NCBI GenBank assembly: GCA_902567135.1 | Contig: CACFLO010000002.1 | Coordinates: 1-64,000, forward strand | Source of the DNA: an uncultured Alphaproteobacteria bacterium | GTDB lineage: Bacteria; Pseudomonadota; Alphaproteobacteria; HIMB59; GCA-002718135 | DNA length: 64,000 bases | Direction of reading: 5' to 3' | In this document: positions 1 to 8,124 of the stretch, piece after piece | How the letters are laid out: each line of letters opens with the position of its first letter | Numbering within the stretch: the first letter of the stretch is position 1 | Translations under genes and position numbers: made by a program | The notes under the pieces: model-generated | What the model was told of the DNA's origin: nothing | Seen by the model: only the letters and a program-made list of their open reading frames with translations | The model's database searches: none

Positions 1-1751
1 CTGGTGCATTTGGAATTTATGGGCATGGAAATGTTGCTTGTATTGGACAGGCTATGGAAGAGTTTCAGTCAGATCTTCCTGGCTATCGTGGTCATCATGA
101 ACAAAACATGGCCTTAACTGGAATTGGATATGCAAGAGCAATGAGACGTAAACAAATTTTTATTGCAACCTCTTCAGTTGGCCCTGGATCAACAAATATG
201 GTAACTGCAGCAGCTGTTGCATTAAGTAATAGGCTCCCTTTACTTTTAATCCCAGGTGATACATTTTCCAGTCGTTTTCCTGATCCAGTACTTCAACAAG
301 TAGAAAATTTTAATTCACCAACAGAAACTCAGAATGATTCTTTTAAATCAGTATCAAAATATTTTGATAGAATTACAAGACCTGAACAAATTTTATCCTC
401 TTTGCCGCAAGCAATTCAGACTATGTTAGATCCAGCTGATTGTGGACCTGCCACCATTTCAATATCACAGGATGTACAAGGCGAGACTTATGATTATCCA
501 GAAATTTTTTTTGAAGAAAAAATCCACGAAATAAGAAGAATTCACCCAGACCCAAAACAAATAAAAACTGCTGCAGAAAAAATAAAAAATTCTAAACAAC
601 CTATTATCATTTCTGGTGGAGGTGTTTTATATTCAGAAGCAGAAACTGAGGTATCAGCATTTGCAAAAAAACATAATATACCAGTCACAGCAACTGTAAT
701 GGGTATAGGGTGTATGAAGCAAGATGACCCTTATTATATCAGTGCTATTGGTTGTTTAGGTGAAGGATCCTCTAATAGTTTATCAAAAGATACTGATTTA
801 GCTCTTGCAGTAGGAACAAAGCTAGCTGATTTTACTACAGGCTCATGGACGAATTTTCAAAATCCAGATTTCAATTTAGTGTCAATCAATACTTCACGTT
901 TTGATACAACAAAACATAGAGCCACTCCAGTTGTTAGCGATGCTAAAGTAGGGTTAAATCAATTATCTGCAGAGCTAGGTGATTGGAAAGCACCAAATGC
1001 ATGGTATCAAAGAGCTGTTGAAGAGAGAACAACTTGGGACTCTTATGTTCAAAAGCAAAGTGGTCCAACAAATCAAGAAATACCTTCATATGCCCATGCT
1101 GTAGGTGCTGTCTATAGGAATGCCGATCCTTCTGATATAGTAGTTACAGCAGCAGGAGGGTTAGTAGGAGAGGTTGTACAAATATGGAAACCAAAACAGC
1201 TTAATACTTTTGAAACTGAATGGGGTTTTAGTTGTATGGGTTACGAAATCTCAGGTGCTTTAGGAATAAAAATGGCAAAACCTGAACAAGATGTTGTTGT
1301 TTTTGTTGGTGATGGCTCTTATCTTCTCCATAATAGTGATATTTATAGCTCAGTTTTATATGATCAAAAACTTATCATTGTTGTTTGTGACAATGGTGGA
1401 CACATGGTTATAAATAGACTCCAACTTGCTAAAGGTGGTAAAGAATATATTTGTAATTTACGAGCAGCAAGAGCAACAAATATGCAGTTTGTAAATTTTG
1501 AAGCGCATGCAAAAAGCATGGGTGCAAATGGGGAGACTGTCAAATCTACCTCAGAGCTAGAAGCTGCTTTTAAAAGAGCTAAAGCATCTGATAAGACTTA
1601 TGTAATTGTTATGGAAACTCATGGATATGAGTGGTTAGATGGAACAGCTTTTTGGGAAAGCCCAACTTTATTGAATGCAACGTCAGAAAATAATAAAGAA
1701 GCACTTAAAGAGCATTTAGAAGGCAAAAATAAACAAAGAAAAGGTGTTTAA
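1..1751 (+). CDS. iolD: 3D-(3,5/4)-trihydroxycyclohexane-1,2-dione hydrolase, 5'-truncated by window edge
   Basis: This is a thiamine-diphosphate enzyme that opens the ring of the trione intermediate in myo-inositol catabolism, in the cytoplasm. The reading frame is open from base 3 (frame 3), upstream of the first internal ATG at 54, with residues GAFGIYGHGNV typical of the IolD N-terminal domain. The true start therefore lies outside the window and roughly 40-60 residues are missing. All three TPP-enzyme domains are present in order. The TPP/Mg motif begins at GDGS (1308-1319) and ends at DNGG (1389-1400). It is followed after 108 bases by a sugar ABC importer. No other iol gene is certain in the window, although Gfo/Idh and IolE-like proteins occur at 6.9 kb and 53-55 kb. 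Assignment to IolD rather than another TPP decarboxylase rests on overall similarity recognised by eye. Confidence 0.88.
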   Translation, partial: GAFGIYGHGNVACIGQAMEEFQSDLPGYRGHHEQNMALTGIGYARAMRRKQIFIATSSVGPGSTNMVTAAAVALSNRLPLLLIPGDTFSSRFPDPVLQQVENFNSPTETQNDSFKSVSKYFDRITRPEQILSSLPQAIQTMLDPADCGPATISISQDVQGETYDYPEIFFEEKIHEIRRIHPDPKQIKTAAEKIKNSKQPIIISGGGVLYSEAETEVSAFAKKHNIPVTATVMGIGCMKQDDPYYISAIGCLGEGSSNSLSKDTDLALAVGTKLADFTTGSWTNFQNPDFNLVSINTSRFDTTKHRATPVVSDAKVGLNQLSAELGDWKAPNAWYQRAVEERTTWDSYVQKQSGPTNQEIPSYAHAVGAVYRNADPSDIVVTAAGGLVGEVVQIWKPKQLNTFETEWGFSCMGYEISGALGIKMAKPEQDVVVFVGDGSYLLHNSDIYSSVLYDQKLIIVVCDNGGHMVINRLQLAKGGKEYICNLRAARATNMQFVNFEAHAKSMGANGETVKSTSELEAAFKRAKASDKTYVIVMETHGYEWLDGTAFWESPTLLNATSENNKEALKEHLEGKNKQRKGV

Positions 1752-1795
1752 AAGTAAGTAAATATCAATTCACAACTTATTAACATTTGCTCTTG

Positions 1796-1839
1796 ATTAA
1801 TAATTACTCACGAATATTAGTAATTTGTTAATTATTAAT
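1796..1839. promoter_or_regulatory. Nested inverted repeats upstream of the sugar-binding protein gene
   Basis: Two dyads share one centre region in the gap before the binding-protein gene. The outer one is ATTAATAATTA (1796-1806) with TAATTATTAAT (1829-1839), a perfect 11-base match. The inner one is AATTACT (1802-1808) with AGTAATT (1819-1825), separated by 10 bases. Position and symmetry suit a repressor operator for the importer. The region is very AT-rich, so some symmetry is expected by chance. Confidence 0.35.
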
Positions 1840-1859
1840 AAATAACAATGGAGGAAATT

Positions 1860-2765
1860 ATGAAAAAAATTCTAATTTCAATAGCGGCACTAGTTTTTAT
1901 TACTAGTTCTGCATTCGCTGAGAGATATGTAATGGTAACTCACGGTGAAGGAAAAGATCCTTTTTGGCCAGTTGTTCAAAAAGGTGGTGAAGATGCAGCT
2001 CGTGCAATTGGTGCGGACTTTGAATATATTTACAATCCATCTGCTGATATGGCTGATATGGCAAGCTCAATTCAAGCTGCTGCAGCTACTCAGCCTGACG
2101 GAATGGTAATTTCTCTACCAGATCCAGATGCATTAGGCCCTGCTATCAAAGCTGCTGTTGCTGCTGGTGTTCCAGTAATTACTATGAACTCTGGTTTAGA
2201 AAATTCTGCTGCTCTAGGTGCACTTATGCACGTTGGTCAGCCAGAATATCTTGCTGGACAAAAAGCTGGTGAAAGAGCAAAATCTGAAGGTGCAACTAAA
2301 GCACTTTGTATGATTCAAGAAGCATACAATACTGCTCTAGTTGACAGATGTGAAGGTTATGGTGAAGCAGTTCCTATGGAATTTACTGATACTACTTCAG
2401 ATCCTGCAACTATTCAAACTCGTGCTACTGCTGCTTTACAAGCAAACAGTGATGTTGACGCTATCCTTTCAGTAGGACCACATGTATGTGAAGCTGTTGA
2501 TAAAGCTGTTGCTGATCTTGGTATGACAGTACATCATGCTTGTTTCGATTTAAGCCCTGCAGTTATGGACTTAATCGCAGCTGGAAGAGTATCTTTCACT
2601 ATTGATCAACAACAAAGATTACAGGGTTATATGCCAATTATCGTATTACACCTGTATAATAACAGTGCTGGACTTCTTCCAGGAGCTAACATCCCATCAG
2701 GACCTGGCTTCGTTGATAAGTCTAACGCTGCTTCAGTTGCTGCTCTTGCAGGAATTGATAGATAG
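1860..2765 (+). CDS. Sugar-binding protein of a CUT2-type ABC importer
   Basis: Periplasmic solute-binding protein of the Peripla_BP_4 (RbsB/FrcB-like) fold, delivering a simple sugar or polyol to the permease and ATPase encoded next. The ATG at 1860 is chosen over an in-frame ATG at 1848 because GGAGG (1850-1854) sits just before it and because it gives a clean 20-residue signal peptide (MKKILISIAALVFITSSAFA, cleavage before ERY). The mature protein is about 281 residues, the usual size for this family. Codon use is visibly richer in GCT/GGT than in neighbouring genes, consistent with high expression. A terminator hairpin separates it from the permease, a common way to make binding protein in excess. 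The ligand cannot be read from sequence; xylose, ribose, fructose or inositol are all possible. Confidence 0.9.
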   Translation: MKKILISIAALVFITSSAFAERYVMVTHGEGKDPFWPVVQKGGEDAARAIGADFEYIYNPSADMADMASSIQAAAATQPDGMVISLPDPDALGPAIKAAVAAGVPVITMNSGLENSAALGALMHVGQPEYLAGQKAGERAKSEGATKALCMIQEAYNTALVDRCEGYGEAVPMEFTDTTSDPATIQTRATAALQANSDVDAILSVGPHVCEAVDKAVADLGMTVHHACFDLSPAVMDLIAAGRVSFTIDQQQRLQGYMPIIVLHLYNNSAGLLPGANIPSGPGFVDKSNAASVAALAGIDR

Positions 2766-2776
2766 TTTATTAGTCT

Positions 2777-2804
2777 AAGGGTCGATTTTATCGGCCCTTT
2801 TTTT
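2777..2804 (+). terminator. Rho-independent terminator/attenuator after the binding protein
   Basis: A 9-base-pair stem, AAGGGTCGA (2777-2785) with TCGGCCCTT (2791-2799), has one G-T pair and a 5-base loop. It runs into T7 (2798-2804). It lies between the binding-protein stop and the permease start. Partial read-through would give more binding protein than membrane components. Confidence 0.85.
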
Positions 2805-2815
2805 AATTATACATA

Positions 2816-4411
2816 ATGAATACTTCTACAGCACAGCAACCACGCCAAGAGTCAGATCGACAGGCTCAAAAAAAATGGTATTCTGCAATTACTTCACGTC
2901 CAGAAATTGGACCTTTGGGAGTTATGATTTTACTTTTTTGTATGCTGGGATATTTTTCTATCCCTGAAGGAGAATTTTCTTTAAATCCATTTTCTGGTGA
3001 AGGTTTTAATGCTTTAGGAATACGAAATAATTTCAGAGTTATTGCTCAACTAGGAATTGTAGCACTTGGCGCAGGCATGCTCATTATAGCTGGAGAATTT
3101 GATTTATCAGTTGGTTCAATGATAGGTTTTGCAGGCGGCTGTATGGCAATGATACTTAAATGGGGCTTTGCTGTTGTCATCCCATATATATCTTTCGATG
3201 GAGGTTTTCATTTTGAAGGTTTAAAGCTTTTTGAAATTACCGATGTCTCGCCATTAACTGCACTATTAATAACATTATGTTTTACATTATCCTTTGGGTG
3301 GTTTCAGGGGTGGTTAATTGTTAAAAGTGGCATTGCATCATTTATTGTTACACTTGGAGGATTATTCTTTTTAAGAGGTGTTACCGAAGTATCATACAGA
3401 GCGTTTAACCGCGCACCTGATCAAACTGCAGGATCTACAACAGTTACTGAATTACCAGATATTAAAAATATAATAAATGTTCCAGGCTATGGTGAAATGG
3501 AAAGAGATGCTGCAAAATTATTACCAAACGATCAACTCCTAGAAATCCTTAGTAATGTTCCAGCAAATACTGTTGCTAAATTAACTGAACAATTAACTTA
3601 CGTTAATGAAAAAGTTGCAGAAAGTAAAACTATCTTAGCTTCAAAAAAAATGATTGAAACACTTGAAAAATCATTAGCTGGTGCAAAAAAATCAGGCAAT
3701 GATTCAATGGTAGAAATTTTAACAAAAAAAATAGAAGCTGGAGTAGAAGTGCCTGCTGTAGTTGCTAAAGCAGTTACAGATATTGATGTTGCAAAAGCAT
3801 ATATAGACACAATTTTTACAGCTAGACCAGTAGCTAACTTTTTTGGTGGTGATATTATGGAACCTGTTTTTGATTGGTTGTATTTTACTGCAGACTGGAA
3901 TGTAAATAATTATGGCAATATTTTTGCTAAAGGGATGTATTCATGCCTAATGATATGGCTACTTCTAGCTCTTGTTTGTTACTTTGTCTTAAGTAGAACC
4001 CAAGCTGGTAACTGGATATATTCTACAGGCGGTAATCTTGGAGCGGCTCAAGCTAATGGTGTACCAACAAATAAAGTTAAAATATCTTTATTTATGTTTA
4101 CTGCATTTTGTGCAACTATGTTTGCAGCATGCCAAGTATTTGAAGTCAATACAGCGGATACAGCAAAAGGAAACTTAAAAGAATTAGAAGCAATTGCGGC
4201 TGCTGTTATAGGTGGAGTTGTTCTTACAGGTGGTTTTGGTACAATACTTGGAATTATTTTAGGTACTATTATTTTTGGCATAGCAAAAGAAGCATTTTTT
4301 TATATTCCAGGAATTGATGGATCATTTTACAGAGTATTTCTTGGTGCAGTTCTTGTTGCTGCTGCACTTACAAATGAAAATATAAGAAAAAGAATAATAG
4401 GAAGCATCTAA
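2816..4411 (+). CDS. CUT2-type sugar ABC transporter permease with large internal insertion
   Basis: Inner-membrane permease of the BPD_transp_2 (RbsC/FrcC) family, 531 residues against about 320-360 for typical members. Residues 31-190 carry the N-terminal transmembrane segments and the motif GEFDLSVGS (93-101). Residues 371-531 carry the C-terminal segments, including GGNLGAAQANGV (405-416) where relatives have GGN..AARLSGI. Between them, about residues 200-340 form a hydrophilic, mostly helical, Lys/Glu/Ala-rich segment with no family counterpart that I recognise. It follows the FLRG segment in a loop likely to face the periplasm. No good Shine-Dalgarno is visible. The stop codon overlaps the ATPase start by one base, so the two are translationally coupled. 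Confidence 0.85.
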   Translation: MNTSTAQQPRQESDRQAQKKWYSAITSRPEIGPLGVMILLFCMLGYFSIPEGEFSLNPFSGEGFNALGIRNNFRVIAQLGIVALGAGMLIIAGEFDLSVGSMIGFAGGCMAMILKWGFAVVIPYISFDGGFHFEGLKLFEITDVSPLTALLITLCFTLSFGWFQGWLIVKSGIASFIVTLGGLFFLRGVTEVSYRAFNRAPDQTAGSTTVTELPDIKNIINVPGYGEMERDAAKLLPNDQLLEILSNVPANTVAKLTEQLTYVNEKVAESKTILASKKMIETLEKSLAGAKKSGNDSMVEILTKKIEAGVEVPAVVAKAVTDIDVAKAYIDTIFTARPVANFFGGDIMEPVFDWLYFTADWNVNNYGNIFAKGMYSCLMIWLLLALVCYFVLSRTQAGNWIYSTGGNLGAAQANGVPTNKVKISLFMFTAFCATMFAACQVFEVNTADTAKGNLKELEAIAAAVIGGVVLTGGFGTILGIILGTIIFGIAKEAFFYIPGIDGSFYRVFLGAVLVAAALTNENIRKRIIGSI

Positions 4412-5190
4412 TGGACAGAAAACCTTTAATTGAAATTACAGATTTAGTTAAAAAATTTGGCTCATTTACAGCTTTAAACGGCGTATCCTTAGATGTTTAT
4501 CCAGGCGAAGTTCATGCACTCTTGGGCGATAATGGTGCAGGTAAATCTACACTTATTAAAGTATTATCAGGTGTTCACCCTGCAACTAAAGGTGAGATAA
4601 AAGTTGATGGAGAAGTTGTTAAGTTTACATCGCCTAGACAGGCCTCAGATGCTGGTATAGGGACAGTCTATCAAGACCTTGCATTAAATGCTCTAACGTC
4701 AGTCACTAGAAATTTTTTTCTTGGACGTGAAATAAAAAAAGGACCTGGTCCATTTGGTTTAATGCAAATGGATGAGATGGATAAAATAACAAAGCAAGAA
4801 ATGTCAAAAATTGGAATAAATATTTCTGATCTAAATCAACCTGTAGGCACAATGTCAGGTGGCCAAAGACAAACATTAGCTATCGCAAGAGCTATTTATT
4901 TTGGAGCAAAGATACTTATCTTAGATGAGCCAACTTCAGCTCTTGGTCAAAAACAACAAATGGAAGTTTTAAAAACTATAAAAAAAGTTCAACGTCTTGG
5001 AAATATTGCGATTATACTAATCACTCACAATGAGATACATGCTCGTCTAATTGCTGATCGTTATACGTTTCTTAGTTTAGGAGAAGTAATAGGCTCAGGA
5101 TTATCGTCAGAACTTGGCGGTGATGATGTCAAAAGATTAATGGCAGGAGGCGCAGAAATCGGTGATCTTGCAAAAGAACTAGAATTATAA
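4411..5190 (+). CDS. Sugar ABC transporter ATP-binding protein (single NBD)
   Basis: Cytoplasmic ATPase energising the importer encoded upstream. It has Walker A GDNGAGKS (39-46), Q-loop Gln88, signature MSGGQ (148-152), Walker B ILILDEP (168-174) and a switch His in ITHNE. At 259 residues it carries one nucleotide-binding domain. Many CUT2 ATPases (RbsA, XylG) are duplicated fusions of about 500 residues, so the arrangement resembles the single-domain FrcA type, and the working transporter would use two copies. It starts inside the permease stop codon and ends the importer operon; the next gene follows after 24 bases in the same direction. Confidence 0.92.
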   Translation: MDRKPLIEITDLVKKFGSFTALNGVSLDVYPGEVHALLGDNGAGKSTLIKVLSGVHPATKGEIKVDGEVVKFTSPRQASDAGIGTVYQDLALNALTSVTRNFFLGREIKKGPGPFGLMQMDEMDKITKQEMSKIGINISDLNQPVGTMSGGQRQTLAIARAIYFGAKILILDEPTSALGQKQQMEVLKTIKKVQRLGNIAIILITHNEIHARLIADRYTFLSLGEVIGSGLSSELGGDDVKRLMAGGAEIGDLAKELEL

Positions 5191-5214
5191 TTTTTTTTAA
5201 TTTAAAATTTAGTT

Positions 5215-6069
5215 ATGAAAAAATTTTCAAAAGATAATTTTAATACTAAGGATGTATTGAATGAGCTCATGCAGGAATCTGGAGTAACTGTTTTTGAAAA
5301 TGTTTATAATTTAGATGATATAAAATCTGCTAGAGAAATAGTTAATCATTTTGCTGATACTCAAGAGCAAAAAGAATCTCACTTTAATGCAGAAGCTGAA
5401 GCTGCTGGAAAGATTCAATTGCAGCAACGTGTGTGGAATTTATTTGGTAAGGGAGAGGTTTTTAGTAAGTTAATTACAAATGATATTATTTTTAAGTTAA
5501 TGTCTAAACTTTTAGGATCAGAATTTATCTGTGGCTCTTATTGTGCTAGCAGATTATTACCAGGTTCACCTGGACAAGAATTACATATAGACTATCCGTA
5601 TTGGGATTATTATAAAAGTGAAACTTTTCCTATGGGATTAAACAGCTCTTTTGCTCAAAATTGTCAAGCAACAATCCCTCTTGATATTTGTTCTGCTGAG
5701 TCTGGAGCTACAGCATATATTCCAGGATCACAAAAAAAATTAAAGTATCCAAATCAAAATGATGATTTTACTAATAAACAACAAATGGTTGCCAAACCTG
5801 GAGATTTAGTATTTTTTAATGGAAATTGTTGGCATGGAGCATCGCCAAATAAATCTGATCATCAAAGAGCTGCATTGCTAATTGAGTTTTTACCTAAGTA
5901 TATAAAACCAGTGGAAGATTTAATTTCCTATTTAAATGAAGAATTTAAAAAAAACTCTAATAATAAAGTTAGACAGCTTTTAGGCTTAAATTATGAGTAT
6001 CCAAAAATAATGGATGTAAGTAAGAAGACTAATAATATTGGTATTGGCTATCAGGGCAAAAATAAATAA
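5215..6069 (+). CDS. Phytanoyl-CoA dioxygenase (PhyH) family protein
   Basis: Predicted Fe(II)/2-oxoglutarate-dependent oxygenase of 284 residues. The facial triad is visible as H124-x-D126 (in HIDYP) and H207 (in CWHGAS), with Arg218 (HQRAA) placed to bind the 2-oxoglutarate carboxylate. No signal peptide is seen, so it should be cytoplasmic. Family members hydroxylate varied small molecules, and the substrate here is unknown. It sits directly after the sugar importer and before an SDR and a Gfo/Idh oxidoreductase on the same strand, suggesting one oxidative pathway acting on an imported compound. Confidence 0.8.
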   Translation: MKKFSKDNFNTKDVLNELMQESGVTVFENVYNLDDIKSAREIVNHFADTQEQKESHFNAEAEAAGKIQLQQRVWNLFGKGEVFSKLITNDIIFKLMSKLLGSEFICGSYCASRLLPGSPGQELHIDYPYWDYYKSETFPMGLNSSFAQNCQATIPLDICSAESGATAYIPGSQKKLKYPNQNDDFTNKQQMVAKPGDLVFFNGNCWHGASPNKSDHQRAALLIEFLPKYIKPVEDLISYLNEEFKKNSNNKVRQLLGLNYEYPKIMDVSKKTNNIGIGYQGKNK

Positions 6070-6073
6070 CAGA

Positions 6074-6850
6074 GTGTTTAAAAAAAATATTTTTAAAAAT
6101 AATAATATTGTTGTTACCGGGGGAGCAGGAGGTATAGGTTCTGCTACTTGTGAATTATTTTTAAATTATTCAGCAAACGTTTATTTGGTAGATAAAGATA
6201 AAGAAAAAATTAAAAAAATTAAAAAAGAATTAAAACATCCTAATCTTAAAGTTTTTATTTTAGATATAACTTCAGAAAAAGAGGTGAAAAATTTTTATTC
6301 AAAAATTGCTAATAAAAAATTAAATATACATCATCTTATTAATAATGCTGGTGTCGCAACCTTAAATTTATGTAAAGACTTATCTGTTAAAGAATGGGAT
6401 TTAGTTATGAATGTAAATTTGAAAGGTATGTTTTTGATGACAAAGCATGCAATCCCTTTATTTAAAAAAGGATCATCCATTTTAAACATCTCTTCTCAAG
6501 CAGCAAGGAGAGCTCAAAAATTTACTGCACATTATAATGCTTCAAAAATGGGTGTAATAGGGTTTACTAGAGCATTAGCCTTAGAATTAGCTCCAGATGT
6601 TAGAGTAAATGCAATTAGTCCAGGGACGATTGGGACTGATATGATTAATAATGAAATTAATTGGCGTATAAAGCATGGATGGGATAAATCTAAATATGAT
6701 GTTGAAAAAGATTGGTTAGATAGAATACCTCTAGGTAGATATCAAATGCCGGATAATATAGCCAAAGCTATTGTTGCAGTATGTTCAAATCAATTTAGTG
6801 AGACTACTGGTGAAACAATTAATATAAGTGGCGGCGCTGTAATGGAATAA
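6074..6850 (+). CDS. Short-chain dehydrogenase/reductase
   Basis: Classical SDR of the Rossmann fold, 258 residues, oxidising or reducing an alcohol/ketone with NAD(P). It shows the cofactor motif TGGAGGIG (15-22), NNAG (90-93), a catalytic Ser at 140-141 and YNASK (Tyr154, Lys158). It keeps the C-terminal NISGG loop common in the family. The start is uncertain. GTG at 6074 gives a normal-length N-terminus and follows the upstream stop by 4 bases. An in-frame TTG at 6038 would overlap the PhyH gene by 32 bases. Neither has a convincing Shine-Dalgarno. Substrate unknown; context suggests a sugar or polyol derivative. Confidence 0.82.
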   Translation: MFKKNIFKNNNIVVTGGAGGIGSATCELFLNYSANVYLVDKDKEKIKKIKKELKHPNLKVFILDITSEKEVKNFYSKIANKKLNIHHLINNAGVATLNLCKDLSVKEWDLVMNVNLKGMFLMTKHAIPLFKKGSSILNISSQAARRAQKFTAHYNASKMGVIGFTRALALELAPDVRVNAISPGTIGTDMINNEINWRIKHGWDKSKYDVEKDWLDRIPLGRYQMPDNIAKAIVAVCSNQFSETTGETINISGGAVME

Positions 6851-6856
6851 AAAATT

Positions 6857-6889
6857 TTAAATTAATAATAGAGATATTAAATTAATAAT
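6857..6889 (+). repeat. Direct repeat TTAAATTAATAAT, 20-base period
   Basis: The 13-base sequence TTAAATTAATAAT occurs at 6857-6869 and again at 6877-6889, exactly 20 bases apart (about two helical turns), in the gap before the Gfo/Idh gene. It could be a pair of protein-binding sites or a slippage duplication. AT-richness weakens its significance. Confidence 0.45.
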
Positions 6890-6903
6890 TTAAAAGAATA
6901 CAT

Positions 6904-8049
6904 ATGAAAAATATAGGACTGATTGGTTGTGGTAATATTGCTGAGACATATTTTCGTTCCCAAGAGTATTTTAATAATATTAAGTTTATTGCATGTGCTG
7001 ACAAATACCCAGAAGCAGCTAAAAAATGTGCTGATCAATACACTATAAAATCATTGAGTGTTGATGAACTTCTTAATGATTCTAATATTGATATTATTCT
7101 TAATTTAACTATTCCTCAAGCACACTATGAAGTCTCAAAACTGGCTTTAGAAGCTGGAAAACATGTTTACAGTGAAAAACCAATGTCAATGAAATATGAT
7201 GATGCAAATCATTTACTTGAAATTGCCAAAAAAAATAATTTATATGTTGGAAACGCTCCTGATACTTTTCTGGGTGGAGGTGGTCAAACCGCAAGACAAT
7301 TAATTGATGAGGGCGAGATAGGTCAAATATTAACTGGTAATTTCATATTTGGATTTCCAGGCGTTCAAGAATTTCATCCAAATCCAGAATCATGGTTTCA
7401 ACAAGGAGGTGGGCCAGTAATTGATATGGGTCCTTATTTTTTTACAACATTAGTTAATCTACTTGGTCCTGCAATAAATGTACGCGCAAGAGGAAAAAAA
7501 TTTTTAGATAAACGAGAATATTTAGCTGGTCCTAAAAAAGGTAAATTTTTTAATGTAGAAATTTCAACTTCTGTAATGTTTGATGTTGAGTTTGCCAATA
7601 AATCAATAATCCAAGGGTTTATTTCTTTTGATGTTCAAAATCATGGAAGAAATCACATGGAATTGTATGGATCCAAGGGATCTTTAATAGTTCCTGATCC
7701 AAATATGTTCGGAGGCCCAGTGTTGTTATCACATAAGCTAGGCTCTGAATGGAAAGAGTATTCAGTTGAAAATAAATATTTAGGTAAAACTAATATTATT
7801 AATCATAGTGGCCGTAGTAATGAGGCACCAAAACAATCAAATTATCGAGGTGCGGGATTATCAGAGATGATTTACTCAATTGAAAATAATCGTAAACATC
7901 GATGCAATGGTGAAATAGCCTTACACGTTTTAGATATAATCGAGTCAATAATTATTGCTTCTGAAACAAAAAATGAAGTACAATTAAGATCGACATGTTA
8001 TCAGCCTGAGCCATTTTCAGAAGATGAAATAAAACTTTTATTAAAATAG
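6904..8049 (+). CDS. Gfo/Idh/MocA family oxidoreductase
   Basis: NAD(P)-dependent dehydrogenase of 381 residues, of the family that includes inositol 2-dehydrogenase and glucose-fructose oxidoreductase. The N-terminal Rossmann motif GLIGCGNIAETY (5-16) and the conserved EKP motif (Glu91-Lys92-Pro93) are visible. The C-terminal half (from about 120) matches the Gfo/Idh alpha/beta dimerisation domain. It follows the SDR after 53 bases on the same strand and probably belongs to the same catabolic unit. Substrate not assignable. It resembles, but is clearly distinct from, the second Gfo/Idh protein at 54-55 kb. Confidence 0.86.
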   Translation: MKNIGLIGCGNIAETYFRSQEYFNNIKFIACADKYPEAAKKCADQYTIKSLSVDELLNDSNIDIILNLTIPQAHYEVSKLALEAGKHVYSEKPMSMKYDDANHLLEIAKKNNLYVGNAPDTFLGGGGQTARQLIDEGEIGQILTGNFIFGFPGVQEFHPNPESWFQQGGGPVIDMGPYFFTTLVNLLGPAINVRARGKKFLDKREYLAGPKKGKFFNVEISTSVMFDVEFANKSIIQGFISFDVQNHGRNHMELYGSKGSLIVPDPNMFGGPVLLSHKLGSEWKEYSVENKYLGKTNIINHSGRSNEAPKQSNYRGAGLSEMIYSIENNRKHRCNGEIALHVLDIIESIIIASETKNEVQLRSTCYQPEPFSEDEIKLLLK

Positions 8050-8093
8050 CATTATAATTTTTAATTCATTCTTATTTTTATTTTCTAAATTAT

Positions 8094-8124
8094 ACTTTCA
8101 TGATAATTATAAAATTATGAAAGT
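8094..8124 (+). promoter_or_regulatory. Inverted repeat that would enclose the desaturase start codon
   Basis: ACTTTCAT (8094-8101) is an exact reverse complement of ATGAAAGT (8117-8124), and the second arm begins with the start codon. In mRNA the start codon would be base-paired in an 8-base-pair hairpin with a 15-base loop. It may be a translational control element or chance in AT-rich DNA. Confidence 0.35.
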
